DNA from: Haliclona indistincta
Lineage: Eukaryota > Porifera > Demospongiae > Haplosclerida > Chalinidae
Length of the DNA stretch: 64,000 bases
Assembly (NCBI GenBank): GCA_964017065.1
Contig: OZ024792.1
Location: 3,033,754 to 3,097,753, forward strand
Direction: 5' to 3'
Positions 47,848-61,332 of this stretch are shown here, piece by piece; position 1 is the stretch's first letter, and each line of letters begins with the position of its first letter. Below the pieces are notes generated by a model. That model had not been told where the DNA came from. It was given only the letters and a program-made list of their open reading frames with translations, and searched no databases. A program made the position numbers and the translations under genes.

Positions 47848-50800
47848 TCACAGCTGCAATGCTGGTTTAGCAGCTGCTTTTAGTTTCAATAATCGCTTCA
47901 CTCGTCTCACAAGAGCATGAATGAATCCTACAGTTGGCTGACCACGTTCCTGTGCAAATGGAACAACAGTATACCTGTAAAGACATGTAGCTTTCTACTT
48001 ACATCTTTGATATCCAACAATCGTTTGAGCAGAGAGTCGGTGATACACTTAATCGAATCTTTCTTTAGCTGCAAGATACGTAATCAAGGTATTGTTAGAC
48101 CAGAGATAATATAATTATATTACGTAATCTCTGGTTAGCTATAACTGAGGGCTAGTGTCTTGGTGCTGGTTCACTCCTGTCAGAACGATTGCTGTTACAC
48201 ACCACTACTGCAGGAGGCGACTGACCGACATTACTCTAGCAGTCTAGGAACACCACACCCACTCAATAGCCAGGTCATGTGACAAGGGGAGGGGCAGGCG
48301 GCCTATAGTAGACTGCACAATAATTCCACTAACAGCAAACACAACATAAATGCTTCAACAACTACATCTGAGGTCGTCCAGAAATGAACTATAGTACAGG
48401 TGTCTACCTGTTCCATATCAGCAAAAGTGATCCCATCACTCAGTTGACTGACATCAAACTGTTCGTCCTTGTTAGCTGATGGTTGTACAGGCTGTTGACC
48501 TCGCCCATCTGCAGGAAACAGAAGCAGTCAGGCATTCACAGCAGAGTCAGTACCACACCTTGTAACCTTCTAATGGCTGCTCTTGGTGTTAGCATCTCTC
48601 CTCCTTGGCTCTGTTCAAGTGGTTTACAGTATAACAGATAAAACTCCATATGCCTCCATAAGATACAAAGCATGTGCTCAATAATATCTGTGCTTTTAGT
48701 CAAGTACCAACAGAGGTTACCCATGCAAGTAAGAAAGGATCTCCCCCTCATTCCCTCTCTCTCATCTCACACTCTCAGCAGATACAGGAGTACTGATTGA
48801 GTTGCTGCTGTGTGCTGGCTATCCGTTGCTGTAGGAACTGTCTTGCCAGAGGCTGGAGCTGACTCAGTGACAATTTGTTCTTGTCCACACCGGCTGAACC
48901 AGGAATGAGCTGAGAAGAAATGCATTTATACCAAGAATACAAATGTGCTCAACACACACCTGTCGGAGTTCCTCAGTCATGAGATTAGTCAGGCTGTCCT
49001 TTTTCTTCTCCAATTTTTGCAGAGCCTCCATGCTGGTGAAGTAGCCATCACAGCATTCCCTCAAGGAAGAGATGAGGACGCCCAATGAAGGAGAAACAGA
49101 TGATGAAGAACGTGCATTAGCACGAGGTGGAGAGAATACTGTGGTGTGCATGGAAGAAAAATGAGTAAACTTGTTGTGTTAGTAAGTACTTTACCATGAT
49201 CTCTTCTGAATCCCACTGCAGGAGCAATGGCATCAGAGAGGTCAGGAGTGAAGAGAATTCGGTAGTGGTGAGTGCCTGCTGCAGTACCTGTGGAAATAGA
49301 ACGGTTAATAAACACAAGTGACAATTCATAACTAATACATAACAAGTTGATTCTCACAGCACATTTAGTTTGCTCTGCAGTATAGTTGTCTTATAAGTCT
49401 TTAGAGTCTACTAATTTGAAATACTGTAATATGATTGGTCAACAGCGTGACTCTAATTCCTGTAGAGTCACGCTAGCGAAGCTCTAAGTGTACCCTCAGG
49501 TGTTCAGAAATAAGCAAAGAATTGAGTGTGTGTTTGCTGTAATGGGCATTGGGCTCAGTATACGTGCGTTTCTTACAGCTTCGAAGTCGAAGGACACTGT
49601 ATTAGTCCAGGAACGCTCACTAAAGTATGGAATGCTAACTAAGCAGCGCTGAACGCTGATGTTCCAGGTACCGAAGTATTCCTTGGTATTACTCGTTCGC
49701 AGGTCACTCGCCATATTGCCACAAGCTCCACCCTATTATATAGCCTGGCGCTCCTCCCCTGCCATGCTGCTATGACCGTCGATAGCTCGAGCGCGATCGA
49801 TCTGGTCGATCTTTTCCCGGTGACACTTGCTGGCTGGTTGCAGGTCAGTAGTACTGCCGTTCGTCCCACATCGAACTAGAAGCTTTGTTTATGTTAAATC
49901 AGCTAGTTCGCCGCACAGACAGAGCAGTCAGCATCGTGCTCTAGTCAGACATGTTGACTTGCAAGTGTGTTTACAAAACAGGTAACCTAGTAGACTCTAA
50001 ATAAGTTAGACAGCTCGTCCAATCGGATCCACGTGGTTTAGAAACCCTCGGCCCGCTGGAATAGTGTCTTCGCTACGCTCTACGCTCGGACACCATAGCA
50101 ACGGGCCTTGGGTTTCTAAATCGCGTAGATCCTCGGACTCGCTGTCTAACTATTATTTATAATTTAGCACTCCAGTTTTCATAATAATTATAACAGGACT
50201 AAGCAGGCTTTTAATTTGTGTTTTGTTATGGCGCAAGCATCGTTTCATTGTGTATGTACACTCATCATAATAGTTTTAATAGCAATGAGTGGTTTTTTGT
50301 ATGGAGGTGTGTCAAAACACATTTTATGATAGTAATGTGTAGTCTATGCTACAGGCTTTACTAGGCAGGGAATAGGTTACGACGCACTCATGTTATATTT
50401 GTTGCCTAGTCGGAAAATGAGGAGGTCAACATCAAGCTATTTTCAGCAATACAGTGCAACCTCGATTATCCGGACCTCGATTATCCGTACCCTCGATTAT
50501 CCGGACTAGCTGGAGGACCTTGTTTTCGGATAATTAGATATTTGGTATGTACAAAATTCTATGAATATAATTAGCGCTTACATTGTTACACGTTATAAAT
50601 ATAATTAATGGCCACGCTGCTGTTTGCTCGTTGTTTTCTACAGTTCTGTAGCCAAGCGGTCTGGTTTATTTCACCTCCCCACGGTAGGAAACAATGTTTG
50701 CATAAACAAGAGAGTGCGATCTCAACGATCTAAGCCTCTACTGCCATCGTTCGGATGCTTGTGAACGGCCGCCATTTTGATTTTCGTTATCCGGACTTTT

Positions 50801-53800
50801 TCGGCTATCCGGACGTCTAGAAATTTTCGGTGGCCAAAGCTGTCCGGATAATCGAGGTTGGACTGTACAGCCAAAATTCATTTCACAAAGTTATTGACCA
50901 CCAGAGCATGCCAGTGCACCTGAATAGCAGCCAAGCTAGCGATTAAGATGAATGAGTCATGTTAACATTTAAAATTAAGTATACATCCTGGGGTCACGCC
51001 AATTCAGCATAGCAGTATAGTATTCAGCTATAGCATAGCAGTATAGTATTCAGCTATAGCATAGCAGTATAGTATTCAGCTATAGCATAGCAGTATAGTA
51101 TTCAGCTATAGCATAGCAGTATAGTATTCAGCTATAGCATAGCAGTATAGTATTCAGCTATAGCATAGCAGTATAGTATTCAGCTATAGCATAGCAGTAT
51201 AGTATTCAGCTATAGCATAGCAGTATAGTATTCAGCTATAGCATAGCAGTATAGTATTCAGCTATAGCATAGCAGTATAGTATTCAGCTATAGCATAGCA
51301 GTATAGTATTCAGCTGTAGCATAGCAGTATAGTATTCAGCTGTAGCATAGCAGTATAGTATTCAGCTGTAGCATAGCAGTATAGTATTCAGCTATAGCAT
51401 AGCAGTATAGTATTCAGCTATAGCATAGCAGTATAGTATTCAGCTATAGCATAGCAGTATAGTATTCAGCTATAGCATAGCAGTATAGTATTCAGCTATA
51501 GCATAGCTATAGTATAGTATTCAGCTATAGCATAGCAGTATAGTATTCAGCTGTAGCATAGCAGTATAGTATTCAGCTATAGCATAGCAGTATAGTATTC
51601 AGCTGTAGCATAGCAGTATAGTATTCAGCTGTAGCATAGCAGTATAGTATTCAGCTGTAGCATAGCAGTATAGTATTCAGCTATAGCATAGCAGTATAGT
51701 ATTCAGCTGTAGCATAGCAGTATAGTATTCATCTGTAGCATAGCAGTATAGTATTCAGCTGTAGCATAGCAGTATAGTATTCAGCTATAGCATAGCAGTA
51801 TAGTATTCAGCTGTAGCATAGCTATAGTATTGTATTCAGCTATAGCATAGCAGTATAGTATTCAGCTGTAGCATAGCAGTATAGTATTCAGCTATAGCAT
51901 AGCAGTATAGTATTCAGCTATAGCATAGCAGTATAGTATTCAGCTGTAGCATAGCAGTATAGTATTCAGCTATAGCATAGCAGTATAGTATTCAGCTATA
52001 GCATAGCAGTATAGTATTCAGCTATAGCATAGCAGTATAGTATTCAGCTATAGCATAGCAGTATAGTATTCAGCTGTAGCATAGCAGTATAGTATTCAGC
52101 TGTAGCATAGCAGTATAGTATTCAGCTGTAGCATAGCAGTATAGTATTCATCTGTAGCATAGCAGTATAGTATTCAGCTGTAGCATAGCAGTATAGTATT
52201 CAGCTATAGCATAGCAGTATAGTATTCAGCTGTAGCATAGCTATAGTATTGTATTCAGCTATAGCATAGCAGTATAGTATTCAGCTGTAGCATAGCAGTA
52301 TAGTATTCAGCTGTAGCATAGCAGTATAGTATTCAGCTATAGCATAGCAGTATAGTATTCAGCTATAGCATAGCAGTATAGTATTCAGCTATAGCATAGC
52401 AGTATAGTATTCAGCTGTAGCATAGCAGTATAGTATTCAGCTATAGCATAGCAGTATAGTATTCAGCTATAGCATAGCAGTATAGTATTCAGCTATAGCA
52501 TAGCAGTATAGTATTCAGCTATAGCATAGCAGTATAGTATTCAGCTATAGCATAGCAGTATAGTATTCAGCTATAGCATAGCTATAGTATAGTATTCAGC
52601 TATAGCATAGCAGTATAGTATTCAGCTGTAGCATAGCAGTATAGTATTCAGCTATAGCATAGCAGTATAGTATTCAGCTATAGCATAGCAGTATAGTATT
52701 CAGCAGCTATAGTACAGTTAGTTACATCATCATGATGTATACCTAACCTGTGGTCATCGTGGTATAGCAGTAGTCAACAAGATTCGCACATACTTGCTGA
52801 GCTAGCAGGTGAGCCCTCTCTCCAGCCATTCCCAACTGGTCACGGCCTATAGGCCTCTCTCCCTCCTCATCCTCTGTAGCTCTTCCTGCCTCGTGAGCAA
52901 GTGTCTTCCAACAGGAAGGTGAGAGGAAGTGAGTAAGAAGTGAAAGAGACAGTCTGTGCAGTCTCAGCAGTCCAGGAGATGAACTACCATCTATTGGCAG
53001 ATCATGACCTGTAAAGACACAAACATAATGATATACATGTTTCCGTCATTAGTAAGGAAGCTATTAATCATTAGACAAATTTTTCACAATTATTTTGGTA
53101 TACTAAGCAATAATTGTCACACACAATTTCAACTCTGATCAATGCTATTATAACATACAAGAGATAATGGTACAACACCATGTATACCAAATGGAGCAAT
53201 GAGTAGAATAGAGATCTTACAGCGGTCTTATAACAGCCACGAAAGTGTAAAGCGTGATCCGTGCCTTATTTTGGAAGGTTTATTACAGCACATGATTCAC
53301 AGTTTATGCTCTACGGTTGACGCTTTTGGATAGAAAGTAGTGAAACCGCTGTACTAACCAATTTGACAGAGACTAATAACACCAGTCACTAGAGAGAGTT
53401 CTTGTAGTCTAGATACAGAGACAGGTGCTAGATTGTCTGTGAGCACACTGGCAAACACATCAACATGGCTGCCAACAAACACAGCTACCTGAAAGAGAAA
53501 AATATTCACATGAAGAGTCCAAGCTATAGAAGTGAACATGCGCGCAACAGTTTCTCTATAAGGTACAGAACTGACTTGTGACCTAGCTTCTTTGAGCTGT
53601 GGACCTTGAGTAGATGAGAGTGCTGACAAGAATTGGAGCACAGGAAGAAATAGTTGCAAGTAACGACCAGTGACTGGAGGAATAAAACCTGAGAGAGAAA
53701 GATGACAACGTTACATCAAGACTATTTCTCACCTCCTCCATCACTCTGTAGATTGCCAGGAGCTCCATATGTGTTGTCATGGTAACTAGGTCTCCGATCA

Positions 53801-56800
53801 ATAAAGTGACAGTTGTTAAGATAAGAGAGACTATTCATTGCTACCATTTCTCTTGCTCCTAGAGGAGTGGACGCCACTCTGGTTAAGAATGCCTGAACAA
53901 AAAACAAAGTTTATGATTATACGTAACAACACGCCAGTACGGATGGTACCACAAAAAGCATGTTTCACAGCAATGTTGAAATCAAGAAGGTGCTTTGTGA
54001 AGGTGACTAACCATTTTACACTCATAGATATAAAGAGTCTTAAGAGACTCAGGTACAGAAGTGATCATCTTAATGAGCGCTTCATCATCCCACTGCAAGC
54101 TAGCACACACACTCTGCAGGTAACCCTTAGCTGCTACATAGTGCAGCCATGTCCCATGCCAGTCCAGAGTAATGAGCCCATCCAACAGCGATAGTGCAAG
54201 CATCTGCACAAAACAATGCTAAACACTCAGGCACACAGCTTGCTTACCCTGGCTATATCATGACCACTGCAAGCATCCCTACACACAGTCTCCATCAGGC
54301 CTTCTCCAAATGAGCCCAGCACTGACAAATTGGCAGCCACTAGACTATTGTGATTCTCCTCCAGTCTCCATACATTGGATCCTTTACGAACAAGAATCAC
54401 TAAAACAATTGCTATCTCAAGTGTCGAAGTTTTTTCACAAAATGACAAGCACACGGATAATTTTATTCTTCTAAACTGACCAGCGTCTTCTTGTGGGCTC
54501 TTGTCTCTTGTCATGTTCAGGTAGCACAGTAAGGAAGCATAGAGGAATGCTCTCAGTCGCTGCATACCAGCAGAGCAGCGCATCAACTGATCTAACAGAC
54601 CGTGAAGAATGGACTGGAGCGGACCAGAGTGAACACCAGCAATAGGATTGTCTGGAGTGAACAACAATGTAAAATTTCTTAAGACTCAGTAACTGTATGC
54701 AAAGACAGTTTTATCAGAACAGCTGTAGAAGCTTCATAGCATTTGGATCGTCCATCTGCTCACTTCTCATGTGTTTATTGTAAAGTCTCTCACAACAATG
54801 GATGATGCTATTATAGCTTCAAGTCAGACACTCCCAAAGAATGAAGACGGGAGCCATTGTCAGGTATAAATCTTCAACAGCAGGACTATTTTTTTTCATG
54901 GGAGTATTTACATGAGTAAATATTCACGCTATTTTGCATCTTTGTGTCATAGCTGATCACACTGGAGACAAAAAATACAACGTTTTGGTCCAGTTCCTAT
55001 CAAGGCTCTGAGACTGAGAGTTATTGAGTCACTCAATTTTCTAAAGGACCTTAGCCACTACATACACTGTGACTGACAACGGCAAAAATGAATTTGGCAT
55101 CCAAAATATTACAAAGTCAATAATAAGATTTGAATCTCAAATTTAAAACAAACTAGTAACAAAACAGACACATGTACAGCAGGGTATAGATGTGACACAT
55201 GTACAGCAGGGTATAGGTGTGACACATGTACAGCAGGGTATAGATGTGACACATGTACAGCAGGGTATAGATGTGACACATGTACAGCAGGGTATAGATG
55301 TGACACATGTACAGCAGGGTATAGATGTGACACATGTACAGCAGGGTATAGATGTGACACATGTACAGCAGGGTATAGATGTGACACATGTACAGCAGGG
55401 TATAGATGTGACACATGTACAGCAGGGTATAGATGTGACACATGTACAGCAGGGTATAGATGTGACACATGTACAGCAGGGTATAGATGTGACACATGTA
55501 CAGCAGGGTATAGATGTGACACATGTACAGCAGGGTATAGATGTGACACATGTACAGCAAGACACATGTACAGCAGGGTATAGATGTGACACATGTACAG
55601 CAGGGTATAGATGTGACACATGTACAGCAGGGTATAGATCTCACCTTGTCTGTCACCATTATTGTCCTGTCCTCTTTCACTAGACCCACTAGCAGCAAGA
55701 CATCTTCGGAGGTGAGCCATGAGAGTGAAGAGTACTCCGCCAGCTATTGTAGTCAGCACACTAGGATCACACTGCTCCAACTAAAAATACAAAAATGATC
55801 GAAAAAAGGATGTGCAGAGCATGTGGTGCAAGCAGTATTATTAATTTTAGCAACAGGCATCCACGCCTTCGAATAAGGTTAGCAGCACATTTTCGATTGT
55901 TTCTCAAAACATATTGTGGCATATGGTCCCTTTTCGCATAACTGGTCACATAATTATGTCATGGTCGATGCTATTTACAGGTGCAGTTGTTGCCAGCTGC
56001 ATTCTTTTGTTCTGAGCTACTTACAAATCACACAGTGACAACAAACACAGGCTTCATGAAGCTTTCACATCACTGAAGCTAGGTCTACAAAGGTTCAGGA
56101 ATCAACTATACCTTTAGAAGTATGTCCTGAATGAGTTCAAACAACACATTGACCTTTCCCTCACCCTCTCCAGACACCAGAGTGGTCAGAGTGACCTCCA
56201 CCAGTTGACGCCATGACTCAAGGAGGTGCTGTTTACAGTGATTCTTCTCACTAACACTATTCCTTTCTACCACAACACTAAGAATGTCATGGATTTCCTA
56301 ACAAACAAAGAGTGAGTAAATTCACATAAACAAAACTAGCATGTACCTTAACAAGGTCAGATTTCTGTCCAATCATTGTCGGCGCTTGATGAGTGTTTAT
56401 GCTGTTCACAAGCAGTCGATGAAGTAGCTTGACGTCCACATACGGCACACCACCATCGTTACTCTTCTCCTCACAGGATGCTATCAGTTGCTCCACTTGT
56501 GCTCTATCTTGTTTAAAGTGGAACAGTTGAAGCGGAGGATATGGAATGTGAGTGAATGGAACAAGATCGAGTAGAACAAGAAGTTTCTGTCTTCCATCAT
56601 CAAACTGATTGTACGTAGTGTCGGATACAGGCCAGTTAATGCTACTTTGGTTGGTCGTTTGAGTGAAGTCTGGCAGGGTGTGCCCTACAAGAGCTGAAGA
56701 GTGAAGAAGGCGAGTTAGTCGCTGCACGTGAGACCGTTGGTTGTTTAGAGAAGTCATCCTAAGCTCAAGAGCCACCATCTGCAGGATCCATGCTTGCTGG

Positions 56801-59800
56801 TTCAACACGGCTACTTTACCTATCCCACTATCGTCCTCTTCTTCATCATCAGCTATGGCAGAGGGAAATGGGAGTGCTGCTAGCTGAGTGTGGAAGAAGT
56901 CATGATTATTGCGTAGGTACCGAAGAGTAGCTTGACTGAGCTCACGACTAGAACACATACAATAAAGCAACTTGTAACACAGCTCAGCCACACTGGGTTG
57001 AGTGAAGTGACAACCCATAAAGGTGGTTGGATTGGGTTCTAGTTGAATAAGAGAGAGAACAGCATGTAGACAGGTCTTGGGACTGCCAAGAACACCTATG
57101 AAAAGATACGACAAATCACGTGGTAAGGGAGATGTGTGGAAACACACCAGGATCTTGTAGTGTCGTATCTAGCAGCTTTTTCCCCAACTTAAAACCAAGA
57201 AGAAGGTGAGCAATATTTGGAGATGGTCTGTCTATACAGAACACCATTAGCTTGAGCATGTTCAGCTTGAGCTCGCTGTGCAAGTCCTCTCCATCTCCTT
57301 TCCCTCCAGCACTAGGCTCCTCCCACTCTAGATGCTCAACAAACCCATGCACAATGGCAACACTGGCATCCTGAATTCAGTAAAAAGTAACACAAAGTAA
57401 ATGAAAAGGCACTGCTAAGAGGCTAATACTACTGCTAAGTCAATAAAAATGGTTTACATGGTTTGCAGTGATGGATGAAAGCATCTCTCTAGAAGCTCTG
57501 ACAGAATTGGATACTGAGTATAGTATAGAGACAGCTGCCAGTGCTAGCTCTGGACCATGGCTTCCATAAGAGACAAACCTGCAGAGAAAAATTTTTGCAA
57601 AGTACGTGAACTAATCCTGTACAACTCAAAAGTATTTTTATTACACTATGAATAATCATTCAGTTGGAAACACAGGCCCAGCCTGCTATTATGAATTGTA
57701 ATAGTATTCTGAATATGTCAGTTCGACGTACTTGGCAATATTCACAAGATGATCTGTTTTCCTAGTCCGGGGATTGATACCGAGCAGTAGTTCTGGAATA
57801 GGTGTGACCGTGATAGCAGAACGAGAGGAATTCTGACGTAGGTTGGTCAGAAACTCTTCCTCCTTGCTCAAAGCTGCCTCTATCATCTTTAGGGCTAGCA
57901 GAGCAGTGCGAGCAACCGGCTCAGAAGAGGTTTCCACATCAGCTAACAAGCAACAGCACTCATCCACAATATACAACACCTGGAGAGGGAGAGAGAGATA
58001 GAGAGTAGCTGAATTATAAAAGTCAGGTTTCAGGTAGGTGTTTTACTTTTCTGAATAAAATCGAATCATTCATCATGTGCAAAAGCAGAGAGTGACCCGG
58101 TTGCTGTGGTAACCTGACCACACCTCCTCCAGGAAGCTGATAGGATTGTTCAGCAAAGTCGTCAGGACTGACATGATGAGATGAAATCATCTTGTGCAGG
58201 ACTTTCAGAGTTGCTCCAGCAACCAGCCACTGAGGAGTAAGACAAAGAGAAGTAATTGCTTCATAGCATGTATACTCACGTACCTTTTCTTGAGGGTCCT
58301 TGTAGCCTCTTGAGTCAAACTTCAAGAATACAGCATCTCGCACAAATTCCAGATAAGGTTGAAACCCAGGCACACGATGTCCAGCTCCCAGTGATACAGG
58401 CACAGGTACATCAGTCAGGTTGTCTAGCAGATCTAGAAATGCTCGGGTCTCAGAATATTCTTCAATTTGTGTCTCGATCTCTTCAAGTTCAATCTGAGCA
58501 AGAGAAAACGGAGTACAATCACAAACCAGCACACAATTTTAATAGCTGTTCCATAGTTTGGAATCATACCTGTATACTTCCTTCAGACGCTAGTGACAAC
58601 CCTCCTATCCTCCCTCCTCCACTGTTGCTAGTTCTGGTATTAAGTACCTGGGCTTTCTCTAGTGTGTGCCACATTGGAGCAGCTACATCTAGCGACTGAG
58701 CAAACGCAGTGAGAGTGCGTAGAATCTCAGTCTTGAGAGAGCGAGGGATTGCACTGCCAAGGAGACCAAACATACTAGCAACCGGTATCCATTTATGATT
58801 TTCGTACATCACAACACGAGCATTCTCATTCTATAGAGTAAACACAACGAGGATAAAGAGACTAGGATTGTCTCAAAAAATTTAGTATGCTCACAAGGTT
58901 AGCAATAGTCTGAATCAGTTTCAGTACAGCGGTCAAGCCCTCTAGCTCCTGTGGTGATATTGCACTGCTAGGAGGTTGCCTAGCTCCTGGTGTCTGACGT
59001 AGGCTAACATAATAATTGTGCAGAGAATCATAGAAATGGTCTAGTGAGATAGCAGCCGAGGGTCCTCCCCCACCAAGACTGGGGCTATTGGCTTTGAGCA
59101 GATTGAAGCAGTGATGTGAAGAAGGAAACGAATTGGAGAGACCAGCAAGCATGTGCATGAATGGACAGAAGAGAGGGGCTGGGAGAAGATCTGAGCAATG
59201 GTGGATGAACTTGAGAAGACTGAGCTGTGTGGGAAAGAACAGTAATACTAACAGCAACAAGACACTGTGAGTTAGCAACCAAGAGACAGGAACGTGTGCA
59301 TTCACACAGTAGGTGCTTCAAGGTGTACCTGTCTGTATGGTATTCTGGTGCTACCTCTTCCCTGGCTCTCACCATCAACAGGAGCCCAGTATTCCAGTGA
59401 CAGCTGAAGGTCACAGGGGTCACTGCAGTACACATCACCGACCTTGCGGGACGAGACAATAATAACATTATGTATCTAAAGAAGCCATTGACATGAAAGG
59501 TAACAACAACCTACAATTTAGTTAAAATCACACAATTTAATATGCCAATCCTACTTCCTGTGGACTAGAACTATGCTATAGAAATTTCGCAGAAAATCAA
59601 TTTGGCAAATTTTATTGTAACTATGCCCAGCTATGCAGAACGTACCAATTTCATCAGCTCTCCAAAGTCTTGTCTAGTTGACGGCAGAGGAGCAATTCCT
59701 CTTGCCATTTTCACTATTATATCTCTCGACACCTCATCACCAAGGTTACGAAGTTCTGTAACTTTCCCGGGCATGAGCACGATGAAATTAGTAATAAGAG

Positions 59801-61332
59801 AATGTACTTGTCTCACATAGTACTCCTATAAAGGAAGATCTTCCTCACACATGAACAGATACCAATGACACACCTCTTGATGGAAATACTGGGATGATAC
59901 TACTGCTTGTCTCAAATACACTAAAGCATCATTAGTGAGTCCCTCATGCACCAGATCATCATCTGCCTCGAATTCACTCTGGTCTAAAATGAGATCGAAA
60001 AACCAAGACTAACAAGCTGTAAACATTTTCAATACCTTTGAAGAAATCTAGTGTAGAGCATTCTCTCAAAGCCACACCCCATGCAAACAGCACAGTTGCT
60101 CGTAGACCACCGTTCAACCAATCATTCTTCACCACAGCATCAGAGATGGCAGGTAAGAATGTTGCATCAGAGAGTATAGAACAAAGATCATCTGTTAAAG
60201 ACACATCGAAATCTTCGCCAACTATTCCCGGCCCAACAGAGAAACAAGAGAGCAAAGAGAAAAGAAGTGACAAGGTAACGTAATCAAGTGGTTGATACTC
60301 AGATACTTCAGGAACTTGTTTGAGACGCTGAAGTATTGTCAAAGTGGTATCTTTGGGAAATGGCTTCTGACAAGACCAATAAAATACACAATCAGCAAGA
60401 GCATGTCGTTGCTCTTCAATTAGTTCAGCTAGCTGAGAGCGATGGTGAGCATCCTTGATCGCTCGTCCTTTTGACAGCTTGTTCAATTCCTTCTCAACGT
60501 CAAGTGAGTCGAGCAGTTTGAAGATGTTGTCTATGAGACCATTGTTGTAAAGGTCATCAGTGAAATTGGTCACCAGGGCAACAACAGCTTGGCTCAATCC
60601 CAACGTCCATGTGATACCTTCTCGAGCCTTGAAAAAATAGAAAAAATACACAACTGTAGATTTCAAGAACTGCATTTTTGGGTGCCCAGTGTTGCAGCTT
60701 ATTTCATTGACACAAAAATTAATGTTAGTGAAAAAATAATTTTACAGACTTGCAAAATAGAATTATTATTAACCATCATGAAATTAACTCACTTGAATGA
60801 GGTTACGTAGTGCAGTGACCAAGTTGCGTCGACCATCATGATATAGCAGGACAGAGACAAGACCACGAGTGAGAGAAGGGAAGTCCGGCTGCTGTTGCTC
60901 TCCTGCTAACAGTAGTTCAACTGCAAACAACTCGTTTAGCTCAAGAATATCACTCAAAACAAGCGCTTCATCAATGAAGTCTTGAGGCAAAGTGAGCGGT
61001 TGAGAGAGAGTTGAAATTTTTAGACCTTCTTTGGCTGCCTTTTGAACTTGTGAATGATGTGTAGCATTTTTTGCCTGAGAGTGACAACACAGTATGCACA
61101 AAATAACTTCATGCCTTTAGCTCACAGGGTTTTTCAAAAGTGATAAGAAATCAGGTTTGTGCTTCTTCAAGATAGTCTCCAAGCTGTAAAATGCTTCTGA
61201 CTGCCGCTGTGCAATAGCAGTGTGCACCACAGACGCAAGCTCCTTGAAGGGAGCCCACACACCCAAAGACATGTCACAGCTAGCGTATGACTCTACAGGT
61301 GGTAAATCCTTCAACACTACTGTCACAACCAA
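47848..61332 (-). CDS. NUP205: NUP205, inner-ring nucleoporin
   Basis: Thirty coding exons reconstruct to 6150 nt, 2049 aa from ATG 61332, or 2029 aa from ATG 61272 (MSLGVWAPFKELASVVH), the better match to the vertebrate start. The N-terminus LKKHKPDFLSLLKNP, then LVLSDILELNELFAVELLLA and FPSLTRGLVSVLLYHDGRR, identify the gene. Later markers: LLGINPRTRK, SLNNQRSHVQRL, LMETVCRDACSGHDIAR, SRLQELSLVTGVIS, QVCANLVDYC, ILFTPDLSDA, ILWRHMEFYLLYC and the final FIHALVRRVKRLLKL. It is an alpha-helical scaffold protein of the inner ring of the nuclear pore complex. Last exons: 48559-48740, 48408-48508, 48003-48068, 47848-47949. Intron 49288-52747 is 3.5 kb and intron 54652-55644 is 1 kb; both are inflated by repeats. 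A strong GT donor at about 61370 suggests a 5' UTR exon. Confidence 0.96.
49401..50000. mobile_element. Possible DNA element with 13-bp terminal inverted repeats
   Basis: TTAGAGTCTACTA at 49401-49413 and its exact complement at 49988-50000 bound a 600-bp segment in a NUP205 intron. The flanks share ATAAGT but not in clean target-duplication register. A 12-bp hairpin lies near the left end (49444-49472). No transposase ORF. Confidence 0.45.
50004..50151. repeat. Imperfect foldback repeat
   Basis: AGTTAGACAGC at the left and its complement at the right, with further matched blocks (TTTAGAAACCC, GGCCCG, GTGTC) around a short loop. It starts only 4 bp after the previous element, in the same NUP205 intron. 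Confidence 0.6.
50452..50865. mobile_element. Tigger/pogo-like MITE with TA target site
   Basis: Ends are CAGTGCAACCTCGATTATCC at the left and the complement of CAGTCCAACCTCGATTATCC at the right, flanked by TA on both sides (50450-50451, 50866-50867). The CGATTATCCGGA phrase is repeated three times at the left end. The motif is typical of pogo/Tigger-type terminal repeats. It is 414 bp with no transposase, so it is non-autonomous. Confidence 0.85.
51003..52704. repeat. 26-bp minisatellite, about 65 copies
   Basis: Unit ATTCAGCTATAGCATAGCAG plus TATAGT, with a common A/G variant (AGCTATAGC or AGCTGTAGC) and shorter variant units containing GCTATAGTAT. Rare variants recur about 419 bp apart (ATCTGTAGC at about 51731 and 52150; TATAGTATTGTATTC at about 51823 and 52242), showing a higher-order duplication. 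It lies in the intron 49288-52747 of NUP205. Confidence 0.95.
55163..55639. repeat. 27-bp minisatellite at a NUP205 splice donor
   Basis: Unit GTACAGCAGGGTATAGATGT plus GACACAT, about 17.5 copies, one truncated (near 55557). On the coding strand it begins within a few bases after the GTGAGATC donor of the exon ending at 55645. Because 27 is a multiple of 3 and the unit lacks stops in several frames, it produces long false ORFs. Confidence 0.95.

Noticed and set aside
51003..52704. Regular repeats that could suggest a CRISPR array
   Set aside because: Units are contiguous with no unique spacers and the locus is a eukaryotic intron; it is a minisatellite.
55109..55780. Long ORFs of a 9-residue repeat in three minus frames and one plus frame
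   Set aside because: They are the 27-bp minisatellite read through; only the part above 55645 is a real NUP205 exon.
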